This document shows, piece by piece, positions 7,622-16,165 of a DNA stretch of 64,000 nucleotides. Below the pieces are notes generated by a model. That model saw nothing but the letters and a program-made list of their open reading frames with translations, had not been told where the DNA came from and ran no database searches. The translations under genes were made by a program, and so were the position numbers. This DNA comes from DASPOF01 sp035626155 (lineage in GTDB: Bacteria > Desulfobacterota > Binatia > Binatales > Binataceae): assembly GCA_035626155.1 (NCBI GenBank), contig DASPOF010000065.1:1-64000 (forward strand), read 5' to 3'. The first letter of the stretch is position 1, and every line of letters begins with the position of its first letter.

Positions 7622-8998
7622 ATGAAGCTCGTCGAACGGATCAGCCAGCAGCAACAGGCCGCCACCGCCGGCACGTCTTTCCAGCGCTCCCTCATCGGCG
7701 GCGCCCAGAAAAAGCCGCCGAACATTCAGTCCGAAGGCTATGCTCAGCTCAAGCTTGCCGTGCACAGCCGCCTGTTCGAGTCCCTCGACGTCGCGCGCCT
7801 GGAGAGCCTTGAGCCCGCGCTCGCTTCAACCAAGGTAACCCAGGCAATCAACGACATCCTCAACGAGGAAGGCCGGCTGATCACCGATGTCGACCGCTCG
7901 CGGCTGGTCGAGGAGCTCCGCAACGAGTTGTTGGGGCTGGGCCCTCTCGAACCTCTGCTGTGGGACGACGAGGTCACCGATATTCTCGTCAACGGGCACA
8001 GCCAGGTGTACGTCGAGAAACGGGGCAAGCTCCATGCCACCGACGTAAGTTTTCAGGACGATGCGCACCTGATGTTGATCATCGACCGGATCGTCTCGCA
8101 GGTCGGGCGCCGGGTCGATGAGGCATCGCCGATGGTCGATGCGCGCCTGCCGGACGGCTCGCGTATCAATGCGATCATCCCGCCGCTCGCGCTCGACGGC
8201 CCGTCGCTGTCGATTCGGCGTTTCGGGCGCCGGCGTTACAACATCGAGGACCTCGTCGAGAAGGGCACGCTGATGCCCGAGATCGTGGACTTCCTGCGCG
8301 CCATCGTCCGCGCGCGTCTCAACACCATCATCTGCGGCGGCACGGGCTCCGGGAAAACCACGATGCTCAACTGCATGTCGGCGTTCGTTCCGGCTGACGA
8401 GCGCATCGTGACGATCGAAGACTCCGCCGAGCTGTCGATGCAGCAGCCGCACGTCGTGCGGCTCGAGACCCGCCCGGCCAACGTCGAGGGCAAGGGCGAG
8501 GTCACGCAGCGCGACCTGGTCAAGAACACCCTGCGCATGCGGCCCGACCGGATTATCGTCGGCGAGGTCCGCGGCGCTGAAGTCTTCGACATGCTTCAGG
8601 CGATGTCGACCGGTCACGACGGTTCCCTGGGCACGATTCACGCCAACACCCCGCGCGACGCGATCGGCCGGCTCGAGATGATGATGATGCTGTCGGGCGT
8701 GGCGATCCCGCAGCGCGCGATGCGCCAGCAGATCGCCTCGGCAATCAATATCGTGGTTCACGTCGCCCGTCTCTCTGACGGCACGCGCAAGGTCATGAGG
8801 ATCTCGGAGATCAGCGGGATGGAGGGGGAGATGGTGATGATGCAGGATCTTTTTGAATTCAAACGCACCGGCGTCGGGCCAAACGGCAACGTGCTCGGCC
8901 AGTTCGTGTCCACCGGAATCCGCTCGACCTATTCGCAGCGGATCGATGCGGCCGGGTACAAGCTCGATTCAAAGGCCTTCCGCAGCTCGGCGGTCTGA
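7622..8998 (+). CDS. tadA: Tad secretion ATPase TadA/CpaF
   Basis: 458 residues, a hexameric GspE/VirB11-type ATPase that powers Flp pilus assembly at the inner membrane. The N-domain holds LGPLEPLLWDDEVTDILVNG. Walker A GGTGSGKTT is at about 239-247, the Asp-box region around IVTIEDSAEL, Walker B RIIVGEVRG at about 310-318, and the His box GSLGTIHANTP at about 335. All motifs are intact. ATG 7622 (after GAGGTTAGG) is preferred to the upstream TTG, which would overlap tadZ. It is followed after five bases by tadB. Confidence 0.96.
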   Translation: MKLVERISQQQQAATAGTSFQRSLIGGAQKKPPNIQSEGYAQLKLAVHSRLFESLDVARLESLEPALASTKVTQAINDILNEEGRLITDVDRSRLVEELRNELLGLGPLEPLLWDDEVTDILVNGHSQVYVEKRGKLHATDVSFQDDAHLMLIIDRIVSQVGRRVDEASPMVDARLPDGSRINAIIPPLALDGPSLSIRRFGRRRYNIEDLVEKGTLMPEIVDFLRAIVRARLNTIICGGTGSGKTTMLNCMSAFVPADERIVTIEDSAELSMQQPHVVRLETRPANVEGKGEVTQRDLVKNTLRMRPDRIIVGEVRGAEVFDMLQAMSTGHDGSLGTIHANTPRDAIGRLEMMMMLSGVAIPQRAMRQQIASAINIVVHVARLSDGTRKVMRISEISGMEGEMVMMQDLFEFKRTGVGPNGNVLGQFVSTGIRSTYSQRIDAAGYKLDSKAFRSSAV

Positions 8999-9003
8999 CC
9001 ATC

Positions 9004-9951
9004 ATGGATATCCTGATCGCAACCGGAATATTCGCGACCTTCTTCATCTTTCTGCTCGTCATCCTGAGCAGCCGGAAGGGCGAGGGCGATCGGGGCCGCG
9101 ACATCACGCGCCGGCTCAGCCGCCCCGCCGAGGAGATCGATCTCGAGATCACCCGCAAGCGCCGCCCGGAAGAGGGCAAGCTGTTCGCCGTCATCTACAG
9201 GCTGAACCTTCTGCGCCGCCTCGAAGAGAGCATGTGGCAGGCCGGAATGTACATGCGCGTCGGGGACATCATGCTCGTGATGTTGCTGCTGTTCGGCGCG
9301 GGCGGGTTCTTCGGGCAGGCGTTCACCGGCGATGCGTGGATCGCTCTGGGGGCGGGCGCCGCGGTGGGTGCGCTCCCGGTCGTCTACATCCAGTTTCGCA
9401 AGCGGCGCCGGATCAAAGCGTTCGGCGTGCAGTTGCCGTTCGCCCTCGACCTGATCAAATCGTCGCTCGAGGCGGGACATTCTCTCCAACGCGCGCTCCA
9501 GGTTGTGGTCAGCGAATTCCAGGACCCCTTGGGCGGCGAGTTCCGAACCGTCCTCGAGCAGAACCGAATCGGGCTTCCCCTGCCCAGGGCACTGGACGAC
9601 ATGCTCAAGCGCGTGCCCGAGGACGACCTCAGACTGCTGGTGGTCGCGGTCAAGGTGCAGACCGAAGTCGGTTCCAGCCTCGCCCAGATTGTCGGGAGGC
9701 TTTCGGAGATCGTACGCATCCGGCAGCGCCTGCGTATGCAGATCCGGGCGCTGACGGCGCAGGCCAGGATGGGAGGCTGGGTGGTCGGAATCCTCCCGGT
9801 AGTCGTGCTGGCGGCATTCAGCCTCATCCAGCCGGGCTATACGAATGACCTTTTTTACGATCCCACCGGGCAGAAAATTCTCAAGGTCGCGGCTGGCCTG
9901 GACCTGGCGGCCCTTCTCACAATTCGGCGCCTGCTGCGGGTGAACTACTAA
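9004..9951 (+). CDS. tadB: Tad inner-membrane platform protein TadB
   Basis: 315 residues. An N-terminal membrane segment (about 3-22), a basic cytoplasmic region and a second pair of helices (about 90-130) precede a T2SSF domain with FALDLIKSSLEAGHSLQRALQ (about 145-165) and the DLRLLVVAVKVQTEVGSSLA block. A C-terminal helix pair (about 255-305) closes the protein. With TadC it forms the GspF-like platform. It starts five bases after tadA stops and ends one base before tadC, so it lies in one operon. Confidence 0.94.
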   Translation: MDILIATGIFATFFIFLLVILSSRKGEGDRGRDITRRLSRPAEEIDLEITRKRRPEEGKLFAVIYRLNLLRRLEESMWQAGMYMRVGDIMLVMLLLFGAGGFFGQAFTGDAWIALGAGAAVGALPVVYIQFRKRRRIKAFGVQLPFALDLIKSSLEAGHSLQRALQVVVSEFQDPLGGEFRTVLEQNRIGLPLPRALDDMLKRVPEDDLRLLVVAVKVQTEVGSSLAQIVGRLSEIVRIRQRLRMQIRALTAQARMGGWVVGILPVVVLAAFSLIQPGYTNDLFYDPTGQKILKVAAGLDLAALLTIRRLLRVNY

Positions 9952-9952
9952 A

Positions 9953-10888
9953 ATGAGTACAGTGCTGGTAAGCGTTGCATTCTTCTTCCTGATTGCCGCG
10001 GCGGCGATCGCCCTTTATGTCGCGGCGTTCGGGTCCCATCGCGTGGTAGAAGAGCGCTTTGCGGATCTGGCGATCAAGATGCGGGTATCGCAGGGCGCGC
10101 TCGAGGGCGATATTGCCGACGCGAATTTGCTCCGGATGCTCTTTCGTTGGGCGGCCAAGCGGATTCCACCTCCCAATCTCGATACGCCGCAAGGCGAGAA
10201 GCTGGTCCAGACGCTTGCCCAGGCGGGGTACCTGAAGTCCGCAGCGCCGCAAGCATACCAGGTGACCCGCGTGCTGCTCGCGGTGGGTGGCGGAGTCATC
10301 GGGCTCATCTTCGGCGTGTTCGTGCACCGCACGATGGCGGAACCGGTGATGTTCTGCCTGGGTGGCGTCGGGGTGGGGATTTTCGTGCCGAGCTACTATC
10401 TCGGGCGTCGGGCCCGCGCCCGCCAGACGGCCATCGCGCGCGAGTTGTCCGACGTGCTCGACCTGCTGGTGGTCTGCGTCGAGGCGGGCTTGGGCATTTA
10501 CGAAGCGATCAAGGTGGTTGGCTCTGAGTGCGAACGCCAGGGACAGGAAATCGGCCTCGAGCTCAACCTTGTCGCGAGCGAAATCTCTGCCGGTGCCACC
10601 CTCGGTCAGGCGCTCAGGGGCTTGGCCGATCGCACCGCCGTCGATGACATCAAACCGCTGGCTGCGACGTTGATCCAGAGCGAACAGTTGGGCGCCCAGA
10701 TTGCCCCGGCACTCCACGCCAGCTCAGATGCGCTTCGGACGCGCCGTCGGCTGCGAGCCGAGGAAAGCGCTCAGAAGGCCTCGGTCAAGATTCTGTTCCC
10801 GCTGGTGATCTTCGTCCTGCCCGCAATGATCGCGGTTATTGTCGGTCCCGCGATGCTACAGGTCATTCGGACGCTGGGTCACGCCTGA
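9953..10888 (+). CDS. tadC: Tad inner-membrane platform protein TadC
   Basis: 311 residues with the same architecture as TadB: N-terminal helix, paired helices at about 100-145, a T2SSF domain with LSDVLDLLVVCVEAGLGIYEAI (about 160-182) and C-terminal helices (about 275-305, ILFPLVIFVLPAMIAVIVGP). It is the partner of TadB in the assembly platform. It is the last gene of the operon. No tadD, tadE, tadF, tadG or prepilin peptidase gene follows; a terminator-like hairpin lies at 10942-10990. Confidence 0.94.
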   Translation: MSTVLVSVAFFFLIAAAAIALYVAAFGSHRVVEERFADLAIKMRVSQGALEGDIADANLLRMLFRWAAKRIPPPNLDTPQGEKLVQTLAQAGYLKSAAPQAYQVTRVLLAVGGGVIGLIFGVFVHRTMAEPVMFCLGGVGVGIFVPSYYLGRRARARQTAIARELSDVLDLLVVCVEAGLGIYEAIKVVGSECERQGQEIGLELNLVASEISAGATLGQALRGLADRTAVDDIKPLAATLIQSEQLGAQIAPALHASSDALRTRRRLRAEESAQKASVKILFPLVIFVLPAMIAVIVGPAMLQVIRTLGHA

Positions 10889-10941
10889 ACACAGCGGGGC
10901 GATCGGTCCGAACCGGCCGCCTATTCAAACAGCCTCTCCCA

Positions 10942-10990
10942 GGCGCCCCGGGCCGCTCGCGGCCACGCAGCGGTCCGGGGCCCGCCTTTT
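10942..10990. terminator. Terminator between tadC and the convergent regulator gene
   Basis: GGCG-CCCCGG-G-CCG pairs with CGG-T-CCGG-GG-CCCGCC, with small bulges, across a 15-base loop. TTTT follows on the + strand. It sits between convergent genes and probably ends the tad transcript. Confidence 0.6.
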
Positions 10991-11023
10991 CAGGCTTGCG
11001 AATCCGGTACAGGGATCAGACGA

Positions 11024-12478
11024 TCAGGACGAAGCTCGCCCGCCGCCCTCCATCCCGAGCCGCTTCATAAGGCGATAGAGCGTCGTGCGGTCGACGCCCA
11101 GGGCGGTGGCCGCCTCGACGCGATTCCCTCCCGCCGCGGCAAGCGCCGTCTTGATCCGTTCGGCCGCAGCGCGGTCGAGGCATTCCTGCAACGTGCCACC
11201 CTCGGGCTGCATACTCGCACCTGCTGCCGCGGGTGCCGCCCCTGATCCCTCCTCCCCAGGCAGGACCTCTGACAGCCCTCCCTCAAGGGCGAAGGCATCC
11301 GGTGTCATCACCTCGGCTCCGCTCATGACCACGGCTCGCTCGACCACGTTCTGAAGCTCGCGGACGTTGCCCGGCCACGGATAATTGAGGAGCGCCTGTT
11401 CAGCCTCGGGCGAGAGCGTAATCGGCCGGCCCGACTCGGCGGAGTGCATCGCTAGAAAATGCCTTGCGAGCGCGAGGATGTCCTCGATTCGCTCGCGCAG
11501 GGGCGGGATGTGCAGCGGGATAACGTTGAGGCGGAAATAGAGGTCGGCGCGGAAGCGGCCCCCATCCACCTCCCTGCGAAGGTGGCGGTTGGTCGCCGCA
11601 ACGATGCGCACGTCCACCTTGCGCGCCTTGGAGGCGCCCACCCGGAACACTTCTCCATCCTCGAGCACCCGCAGCAGTTTCGCCTGGAAGTCGGGCCCCG
11701 CCTCTGCGATCTCGTCGAGGAACAGCGTGCCCCCGGAAGCCCGCTCGAAGCATCCGGCCCGGTCGCGGATCGCCCCCGTAAACGAACCTTTTTCATGGCC
11801 GAAGAGCTCGCTTTCCACGACACCGTCGGCGAACGCCTTGCAATTGACCGCGACGAACGGACCCTCCGCGCGCCGGCTCCAGAAATGGAGCATCCGCGCG
11901 ACGAGTTCCTTGCCCGTCCCGGTCTCGCCCGTGATAAGAGCGGTCGAATGCGATGGGGCGACCCGTCGAATCGTCGCGACCAGTTGCCTGGTCTTGGGGC
12001 TCTCGGCGATAAACTCGGCCGTCGTCGCCGCAACGTCGAGCTGCTCGCGCAGGCGTCGGTTCTCGCGCTGAAGTGCGCTCACCTCGACCGCGCGCGAAAC
12101 GGCAGCGTTGAGTTCCTCGCTATTGAAGGGCTTGGTTACGAAGTCGAATGCGCCCTCTCGCACCGCGCGAGCTGCCGCGCCGGCATTTGGAGTAGGCGCG
12201 GAGACGACCACTGCGACATCGGGCTGCTTAGTCTGAACCTTGCGTAGAACTTCCATCCCATCCACCCCCGGCACATTAAGGTCAGCTACGATCACATCGG
12301 CGCGAGCGAAGTCGAGCGCGTGCAGCGCTGCATCAACCGTGGGACAGATCTCGCATTCAAATCCTGCCCGTCTGAGCGAGGTCGCGGCCATTGTGGCGAG
12401 ACCGAGCTCATGGTCGACGATAAGGACGCGAGCTTTCGGCCCCCTGTTGCGATCCTGCACGCCGATGCCATCCGTCAC
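11024..12478 (-). CDS. NtrC-family sigma-54-dependent response regulator
   Basis: 484 residues, GTG start. The receiver domain (about 17-130) has the phospho-acceptor Asp66 in VADLN, Ser93 and Lys116. The usual second acidic residue of the pocket is His23, with Glu24 next to it. An AAA+ domain (about 155-390) carries Walker A GETGTGKE (184-191), the sigma-54 contact loop GSFTGA (231-236) and Walker B TLFLDEI. A Fis-type HTH lies at the C-terminus (about 440-478, NRVEAATALGVDRTTLYRLMKRLG). It should activate sigma-54 promoters; the candidate at 1819 in front of the pilins is the obvious target. No cognate kinase is in the window. Confidence 0.93.
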   Translation of the reverse strand: MTDGIGVQDRNRGPKARVLIVDHELGLATMAATSLRRAGFECEICPTVDAALHALDFARADVIVADLNVPGVDGMEVLRKVQTKQPDVAVVVSAPTPNAGAAARAVREGAFDFVTKPFNSEELNAAVSRAVEVSALQRENRRLREQLDVAATTAEFIAESPKTRQLVATIRRVAPSHSTALITGETGTGKELVARMLHFWSRRAEGPFVAVNCKAFADGVVESELFGHEKGSFTGAIRDRAGCFERASGGTLFLDEIAEAGPDFQAKLLRVLEDGEVFRVGASKARKVDVRIVAATNRHLRREVDGGRFRADLYFRLNVIPLHIPPLRERIEDILALARHFLAMHSAESGRPITLSPEAEQALLNYPWPGNVRELQNVVERAVVMSGAEVMTPDAFALEGGLSEVLPGEEGSGAAPAAAGASMQPEGGTLQECLDRAAAERIKTALAAAGGNRVEAATALGVDRTTLYRLMKRLGMEGGGRASS

Positions 12479-12709
12479 CCTACCCGCGCAGATTTAAGCG
12501 CGAGCGGGAAAATATTCTCACCCTCACCGGGGGGATAGTCAATAAGATCGGACAGAAAGCCACCGGAGGTGTGGCCTATATCGGAGCACCCCTGCATAAG
12601 CGTCCCATAGACGCAATTGTCATGCTAGACCTTTGTAAATATTGAACTTTTTCGGCGCCCGCCGCGCAGGAGCGTGGGGCGGCAGGCGCTATCGACGGGA
12701 GATTCAGGG

Positions 12710-12785
12710 TGGCTCCCCGGGCCGGATTCGAACCAGCGACCCGACGGTTAACAGCCGTCTGCTCTACCGACTGAGCTACCGGGGA
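12710..12785 (-). tRNA. tRNA-Asn (GUU)
   Basis: Read on the minus strand: acceptor TCCCCGG pairs with CCGGGGA, then discriminator G and an encoded CCA. The D-arm contains TAGCTCAGTCGGTAGAGCA. The anticodon loop CTGTTAA gives GUU, and the T-loop is GTTCGAATC. Length is 76 bases with CCA. It is an isolated tRNA gene with no integrase nearby. Confidence 0.97.
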
Positions 12786-12885
12786 GCGATTTCAAGAGGA
12801 TCGAGAATAACTTTGGTATTCGCCTCCAGCCGCGAAATCAAGGGGGGCGGGTTTGCGACGCCGTACCGTCATAGTTGCAACCGCG

Positions 12886-13749
12886 CTACGGCTCCCTTCG
12901 AAGCGCCTTCTCCTGTACCGCCGCCATCGCGCGCACGGTCTCGGCGACGTAATTTGAGGGCAGCACCCCGGCGAGACCCGAGAACATCGGATTCGAACTC
13001 TCGCCCGTCACCGCCTCCAGAATGCCCCACAGGACGAATCGCAGTCCCTCCTGCACGAACACCGGCGCGCCGCTGGAGAAGCCCGGCGAGCTGCCGCCGT
13101 CGAGGAAGCAAAGCTGCTGAACGCCTGCGCCCGGGACCTCGGACTCCGCCGGCATAGCGACCGAGACCCGTCCGAAGCGCGCGAGCGCCTCGAACCTCGG
13201 CCTGCTGCGCCCGACGCTCGCTGCCATCAGATAATAGGCCTGCGCGCCGGTCTCCGCGAGGGTGCGGCCGCCGATGTCCACGCCCATCAGGGACTCCAGC
13301 GGAATCGGCGCGATATTGGCCGTCGCCGGGTTGAGCGGGACCGCCGCGATGTCGGCCGACTCGGCTTTTGGGTCCAGTACCCACCGGTTCTCGGGCGGGA
13401 GCGGTTCCTCGCGCATCGCTCCGGTCCTTTTGTCCTCGACCGTAAGCGCGAGCCCCTTCGCTTCGTGGCCCTCAGAGTCGAGCAGGTTGTGATGCGCCGT
13501 CACGAGGTAAACGAAGGACTGCCCCTGGTAGGCATAGCTGGGGACCGCGACGAAAAATGCGGTGCCAACCGGCACCGGACGTCCATTGCGATGAGCGACA
13601 ATCCCGGCGACATTGCGCAGCGTCTGCGATGATGGGACCGCCTCCTGGGCCGCGGCCGGCCGGCTCGCCATCAGCAAGCCGAGCATTGCGAGCGCCGGCA
13701 GCATCCCCGATGCGATCAGCTTTCCGGAGTCAGAGCGGAGTTTCTGCAC
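12886..13749 (-). CDS. Secreted trypsin-like serine peptidase domain protein
   Basis: About 287 residues from a GTG at 13749. The N-terminus has Lys/Arg, a hydrophobic stretch (MLPALAMLGLLMASRPAAA) and an AAAQ cleavage site, so it is probably exported. A trypsin-like order of catalytic signatures follows: GTAFFV...VTAHHNLLD (His), ESADIAAVPL (Asp) and GFSSGAPVF (Ser within a SxGxP-like block). Members of this group are poorly characterised and may be inactive on proteins. The start is uncertain; ATG 13704 is the alternative. It is the last of a leftward series and lies near tRNA-Asn. Confidence 0.6.
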   Translation of the reverse strand: MQKLRSDSGKLIASGMLPALAMLGLLMASRPAAAQEAVPSSQTLRNVAGIVAHRNGRPVPVGTAFFVAVPSYAYQGQSFVYLVTAHHNLLDSEGHEAKGLALTVEDKRTGAMREEPLPPENRWVLDPKAESADIAAVPLNPATANIAPIPLESLMGVDIGGRTLAETGAQAYYLMAASVGRSRPRFEALARFGRVSVAMPAESEVPGAGVQQLCFLDGGSSPGFSSGAPVFVQEGLRFVLWGILEAVTGESSNPMFSGLAGVLPSNYVAETVRAMAAVQEKALRREP

Positions 13750-13886
13750 GGCGAGACACGATAGCAGAGCGCGCGATTCGAGCAAGCACCTGGCGGGCTG
13801 CTCGCGATCACATTGGGCAGGCGCCGCATCTCGTGCGCCAAAATCCGATCGGGTCCGTAACAGGAATCGATTATTGCCGAGACGGT

Positions 13887-14234
13887 CTAGGAACGGCCAC
13901 GGCCGCCGCCCCAGCCGCCGCCACCGCCGCCACGCCGGCGCTCCCCGCCGCCACCACCGCCACCGCCTCCCCCGCCGGGGCCGCGAGTCGATGCGCGTGC
14001 CTCGGCGACCCGGATGCGCCGCCCCTTCAAGTCCGCATCGTTGAGGGTTTCGATCGCCCGCGCGGCATCGGCGCCGTCAGCCATCTCGACGAACCCGAAT
14101 CCGCGCGATTGGCCCGAGAATTTGTCGGTTACGACGACTGCCGAATCGACCTTCCCCGCCTGAGCGAACAGTGTTGCAAGGTCCTGATCCGTGACGGCAT
14201 AGGCCAAGTTACCGATGTACAGCTTCGTGGGCAT
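13887..14234 (-). CDS. RRM-type RNA-binding protein with Gly-rich tail
   Basis: 115 residues. A single RNA recognition motif (about 3-78) has RNP2 LYIGNL and RNP1 RGFGFVEM. It is followed by a tail made almost only of Gly with Arg and Trp. This is the usual build of small bacterial RRM proteins of cyanobacteria, delta-proteobacteria and others, often cold-induced. AGAAGGAC precedes the ATG. The GC-rich Gly tail explains the local sequence monotony at 13900-13980. Confidence 0.93.
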   Translation of the reverse strand: MPTKLYIGNLAYAVTDQDLATLFAQAGKVDSAVVVTDKFSGQSRGFGFVEMADGADAARAIETLNDADLKGRRIRVAEARASTRGPGGGGGGGGGGGERRRGGGGGGWGGGRGRS

Positions 14235-14376
14235 TTGAGAGAGTCCTTCTGCGTTTGTCGGGCAACTCCTACACAGCAGACCCTGCGAGCCAACGGCGGG
14301 ATCTCACGGAAGGGCGGTGCCCTAACGATTTGACAAAAAAGATTACTCGACGCCGGAAGACTAGTAAAGCGGAGAT

Positions 14377-15279
14377 TCAATTTGCGGCATTTTTCGCAAG
14401 CGGCGCAAGGAATTCTCGCATATATTGATTGACCAGGTCGGGTGTTTCCTGCTGCACCCAGTGGCCGGCATCCGGGATGTACCTGATCTCGAACGGCCCG
14501 GTGAACAGCCCGCTCATCCCGTAAGTGACCTCCTTGCCCAGCGCGAAGTCTTGTTCGCCCCAGATGAGCATCGTCGGGACCGCAATTTTGCGATCGATCC
14601 AATCGTTGCCTGGCGCGCGCGAAACCAGGGCGGTGCGAAAGTTGGCGCGGTAATAATTGATGGCCGCGGTAATTGCGTATGGTTTCTTGAACGCATCGCG
14701 GAAGTAGCGCATGTCCTCATCGGTGATCGCGCCCTTGCGCACCGTGCCGTCTCTCAGCGAGCTGTCCAGCACCGCGAAGTTGCGCCGCCGAAACAGCGCC
14801 TCGGGCAGCCGGGGGATCTGGAAGAACGCCATGTACCAGCTTCGGAGCATCTGGCGCGGGTTGCGCCGAAGCTCCTCGTTCATGCGCTTGAGATGGGGAC
14901 AGTTCAGGACGATGAGGCGCTCGACTATCTCGGGCATCATCAGCGCGCTCGCCCACGCGACTGCGCCACCCCAGTCGTGGCCGACCACGATTGCGCGCTT
15001 GTGCCCGAGCGCCTCGATCAGGCCGGCGAGGTCGCCGACCAGCTTGTCGAGCGTGTAATTTTCGACTCCGGCCGGCGCATCGGTCTCACCGTACCCGCGC
15101 ATCTCCACGGCGACGCAATCGAAGGAGTCGGAGAGCCCGCGCAATTGATGCCGCCACGAGTACCAGCACTCCGGGAATCCGTGCATCATCACGACGAGCG
15201 GGCCCTTGCCCGCGCGCGCGATGCGCATCCCAAGGCCGCTCTTCAGCGTGAGATGTTCGAAATGCCAAGGCTCAGCCAT
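14377..15279 (-). CDS. Alpha/beta hydrolase, epoxide hydrolase-like
   Basis: 300 residues. Oxyanion motif MHGFPE (about 32-37), nucleophile elbow VVGHDWGG with an Asp nucleophile (about 99), acid residue region WGEQD (about 238) and catalytic His in DAGHWVQ (about 270). The Asp nucleophile together with HGFPE marks the soluble epoxide hydrolase or haloalkane/fluoroacetate dehalogenase group rather than Ser hydrolases. RGYG (about 62) and cap-domain tyrosines favour an epoxide hydrolase. The real substrate is unknown. It lies 130 bases downstream of the ADC-like gene on the same strand. Confidence 0.85.
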   Translation of the reverse strand: MAEPWHFEHLTLKSGLGMRIARAGKGPLVVMMHGFPECWYSWRHQLRGLSDSFDCVAVEMRGYGETDAPAGVENYTLDKLVGDLAGLIEALGHKRAIVVGHDWGGAVAWASALMMPEIVERLIVLNCPHLKRMNEELRRNPRQMLRSWYMAFFQIPRLPEALFRRRNFAVLDSSLRDGTVRKGAITDEDMRYFRDAFKKPYAITAAINYYRANFRTALVSRAPGNDWIDRKIAVPTMLIWGEQDFALGKEVTYGMSGLFTGPFEIRYIPDAGHWVQQETPDLVNQYMREFLAPLAKNAAN

Positions 15280-15409
15280 GATCTTCCTGCTGTTGCCGCC
15301 AGCGCGGGCATCCCCGGCCGCACGTCAAATGGCCGGGACGCCGCACGCTTCGGCCGGAAAACCGTGGCCGCTGGCGGGCCAAAAGGGCGGGACGAGAGAG
15401 CGCGCGCGA

Positions 15410-16165
15410 TCAAGCCGCTACCTTAGCCGTACCCTGCATCGCCGGGAGGGCGGGGTTACAGACAAAGCGAATCTTCGGCATGGTCACGTCTGCGGTCGCG
15501 AAGCTCGCCATGATCGGATTCGTGAGCCGCAGATGATTGCCGGCGCCGAACGCATCGTTGTCGAGCGTCACGACCCTGGGCCTCCCGCGCTCGCCCTTCG
15601 TGAACGTGTACTCGGGATCAACCTGCACCAGGACGAGGTCGTTATCCTCGCGATTGCGCGCCAGATGCATACTGGCGATGTACTGGATATCGGCACCGGA
15701 AATCAAATCGCGGTCGGTGAGTTCGATCTCGAGCGCCGGCCGCCCGCCCGCCACCACTTTGCCAATCACGCGGTCGTGGCGGAGGATCATGCTGACTTCA
15801 CCCGGCGCGACCGGATAGCCCCATCGCGACGCCATCTCGCGCCGCGCCGCCTCGCTGTTGCAATAGCTGCGCAGCACGAATCCGCGCGGACGCACGCCGG
15901 CGCGTCCGGCAATCCGCACCTCTCCGGTCGAGAACGCGCCCACCGGGCTATCCGGATAATGCGTCACGTTGATGATGCAGTATGCCGGAATCACCGGATG
16001 CATCGTGCGCGGGAGCAGGGCGTCGGCCGGCTCGTCGTCGATTTCCCAGTGCAGCTCCAGAATCTGCGCGCCTTTGAGCAACCAGCGGTCCGTGCCGTAG
16101 CCATCAATCACTGGCGCGGATTTGCCCCAGATGGAAAGGTCGAGCGTTCCGTAGCGTGGTGGCAT
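15410..16165 (-). CDS. Acetoacetate decarboxylase-family protein lacking the canonical Lys pair
   Basis: 251 residues with the ADC superfamily layout: LLPRTMHPVIPAYCIINV near the N-terminus, then a region with EAARREMASRWGYPVAPGEV, GRPALEIEL and a C-terminal beta section. In true acetoacetate decarboxylase the WGYP motif is followed by the Schiff-base lysines; here WGYP is followed by Val-Ala-Pro. The chemistry is therefore probably not classic decarboxylation. Its ATG overlaps the stop of the LLM oxidoreductase gene by one base, so the two are translated together and likely act on the same compound. Confidence 0.75.
   Translation of the reverse strand: MPPRYGTLDLSIWGKSAPVIDGYGTDRWLLKGAQILELHWEIDDEPADALLPRTMHPVIPAYCIINVTHYPDSPVGAFSTGEVRIAGRAGVRPRGFVLRSYCNSEAARREMASRWGYPVAPGEVSMILRHDRVIGKVVAGGRPALEIELTDRDLISGADIQYIASMHLARNREDNDLVLVQVDPEYTFTKGERGRPRVVTLDNDAFGAGNHLRLTNPIMASFATADVTMPKIRFVCNPALPAMQGTAKVAA

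Noticed and set aside
12710..12785. tRNA-Asn as an integration site for a genomic island
   Set aside because: No integrase gene and no duplicated tRNA 3' end were seen on either side.
13900..13985. GC-rich near-repeats that might be a tandem repeat array
   Set aside because: They encode the Gly-rich tail of the RRM protein and follow from Gly codons.
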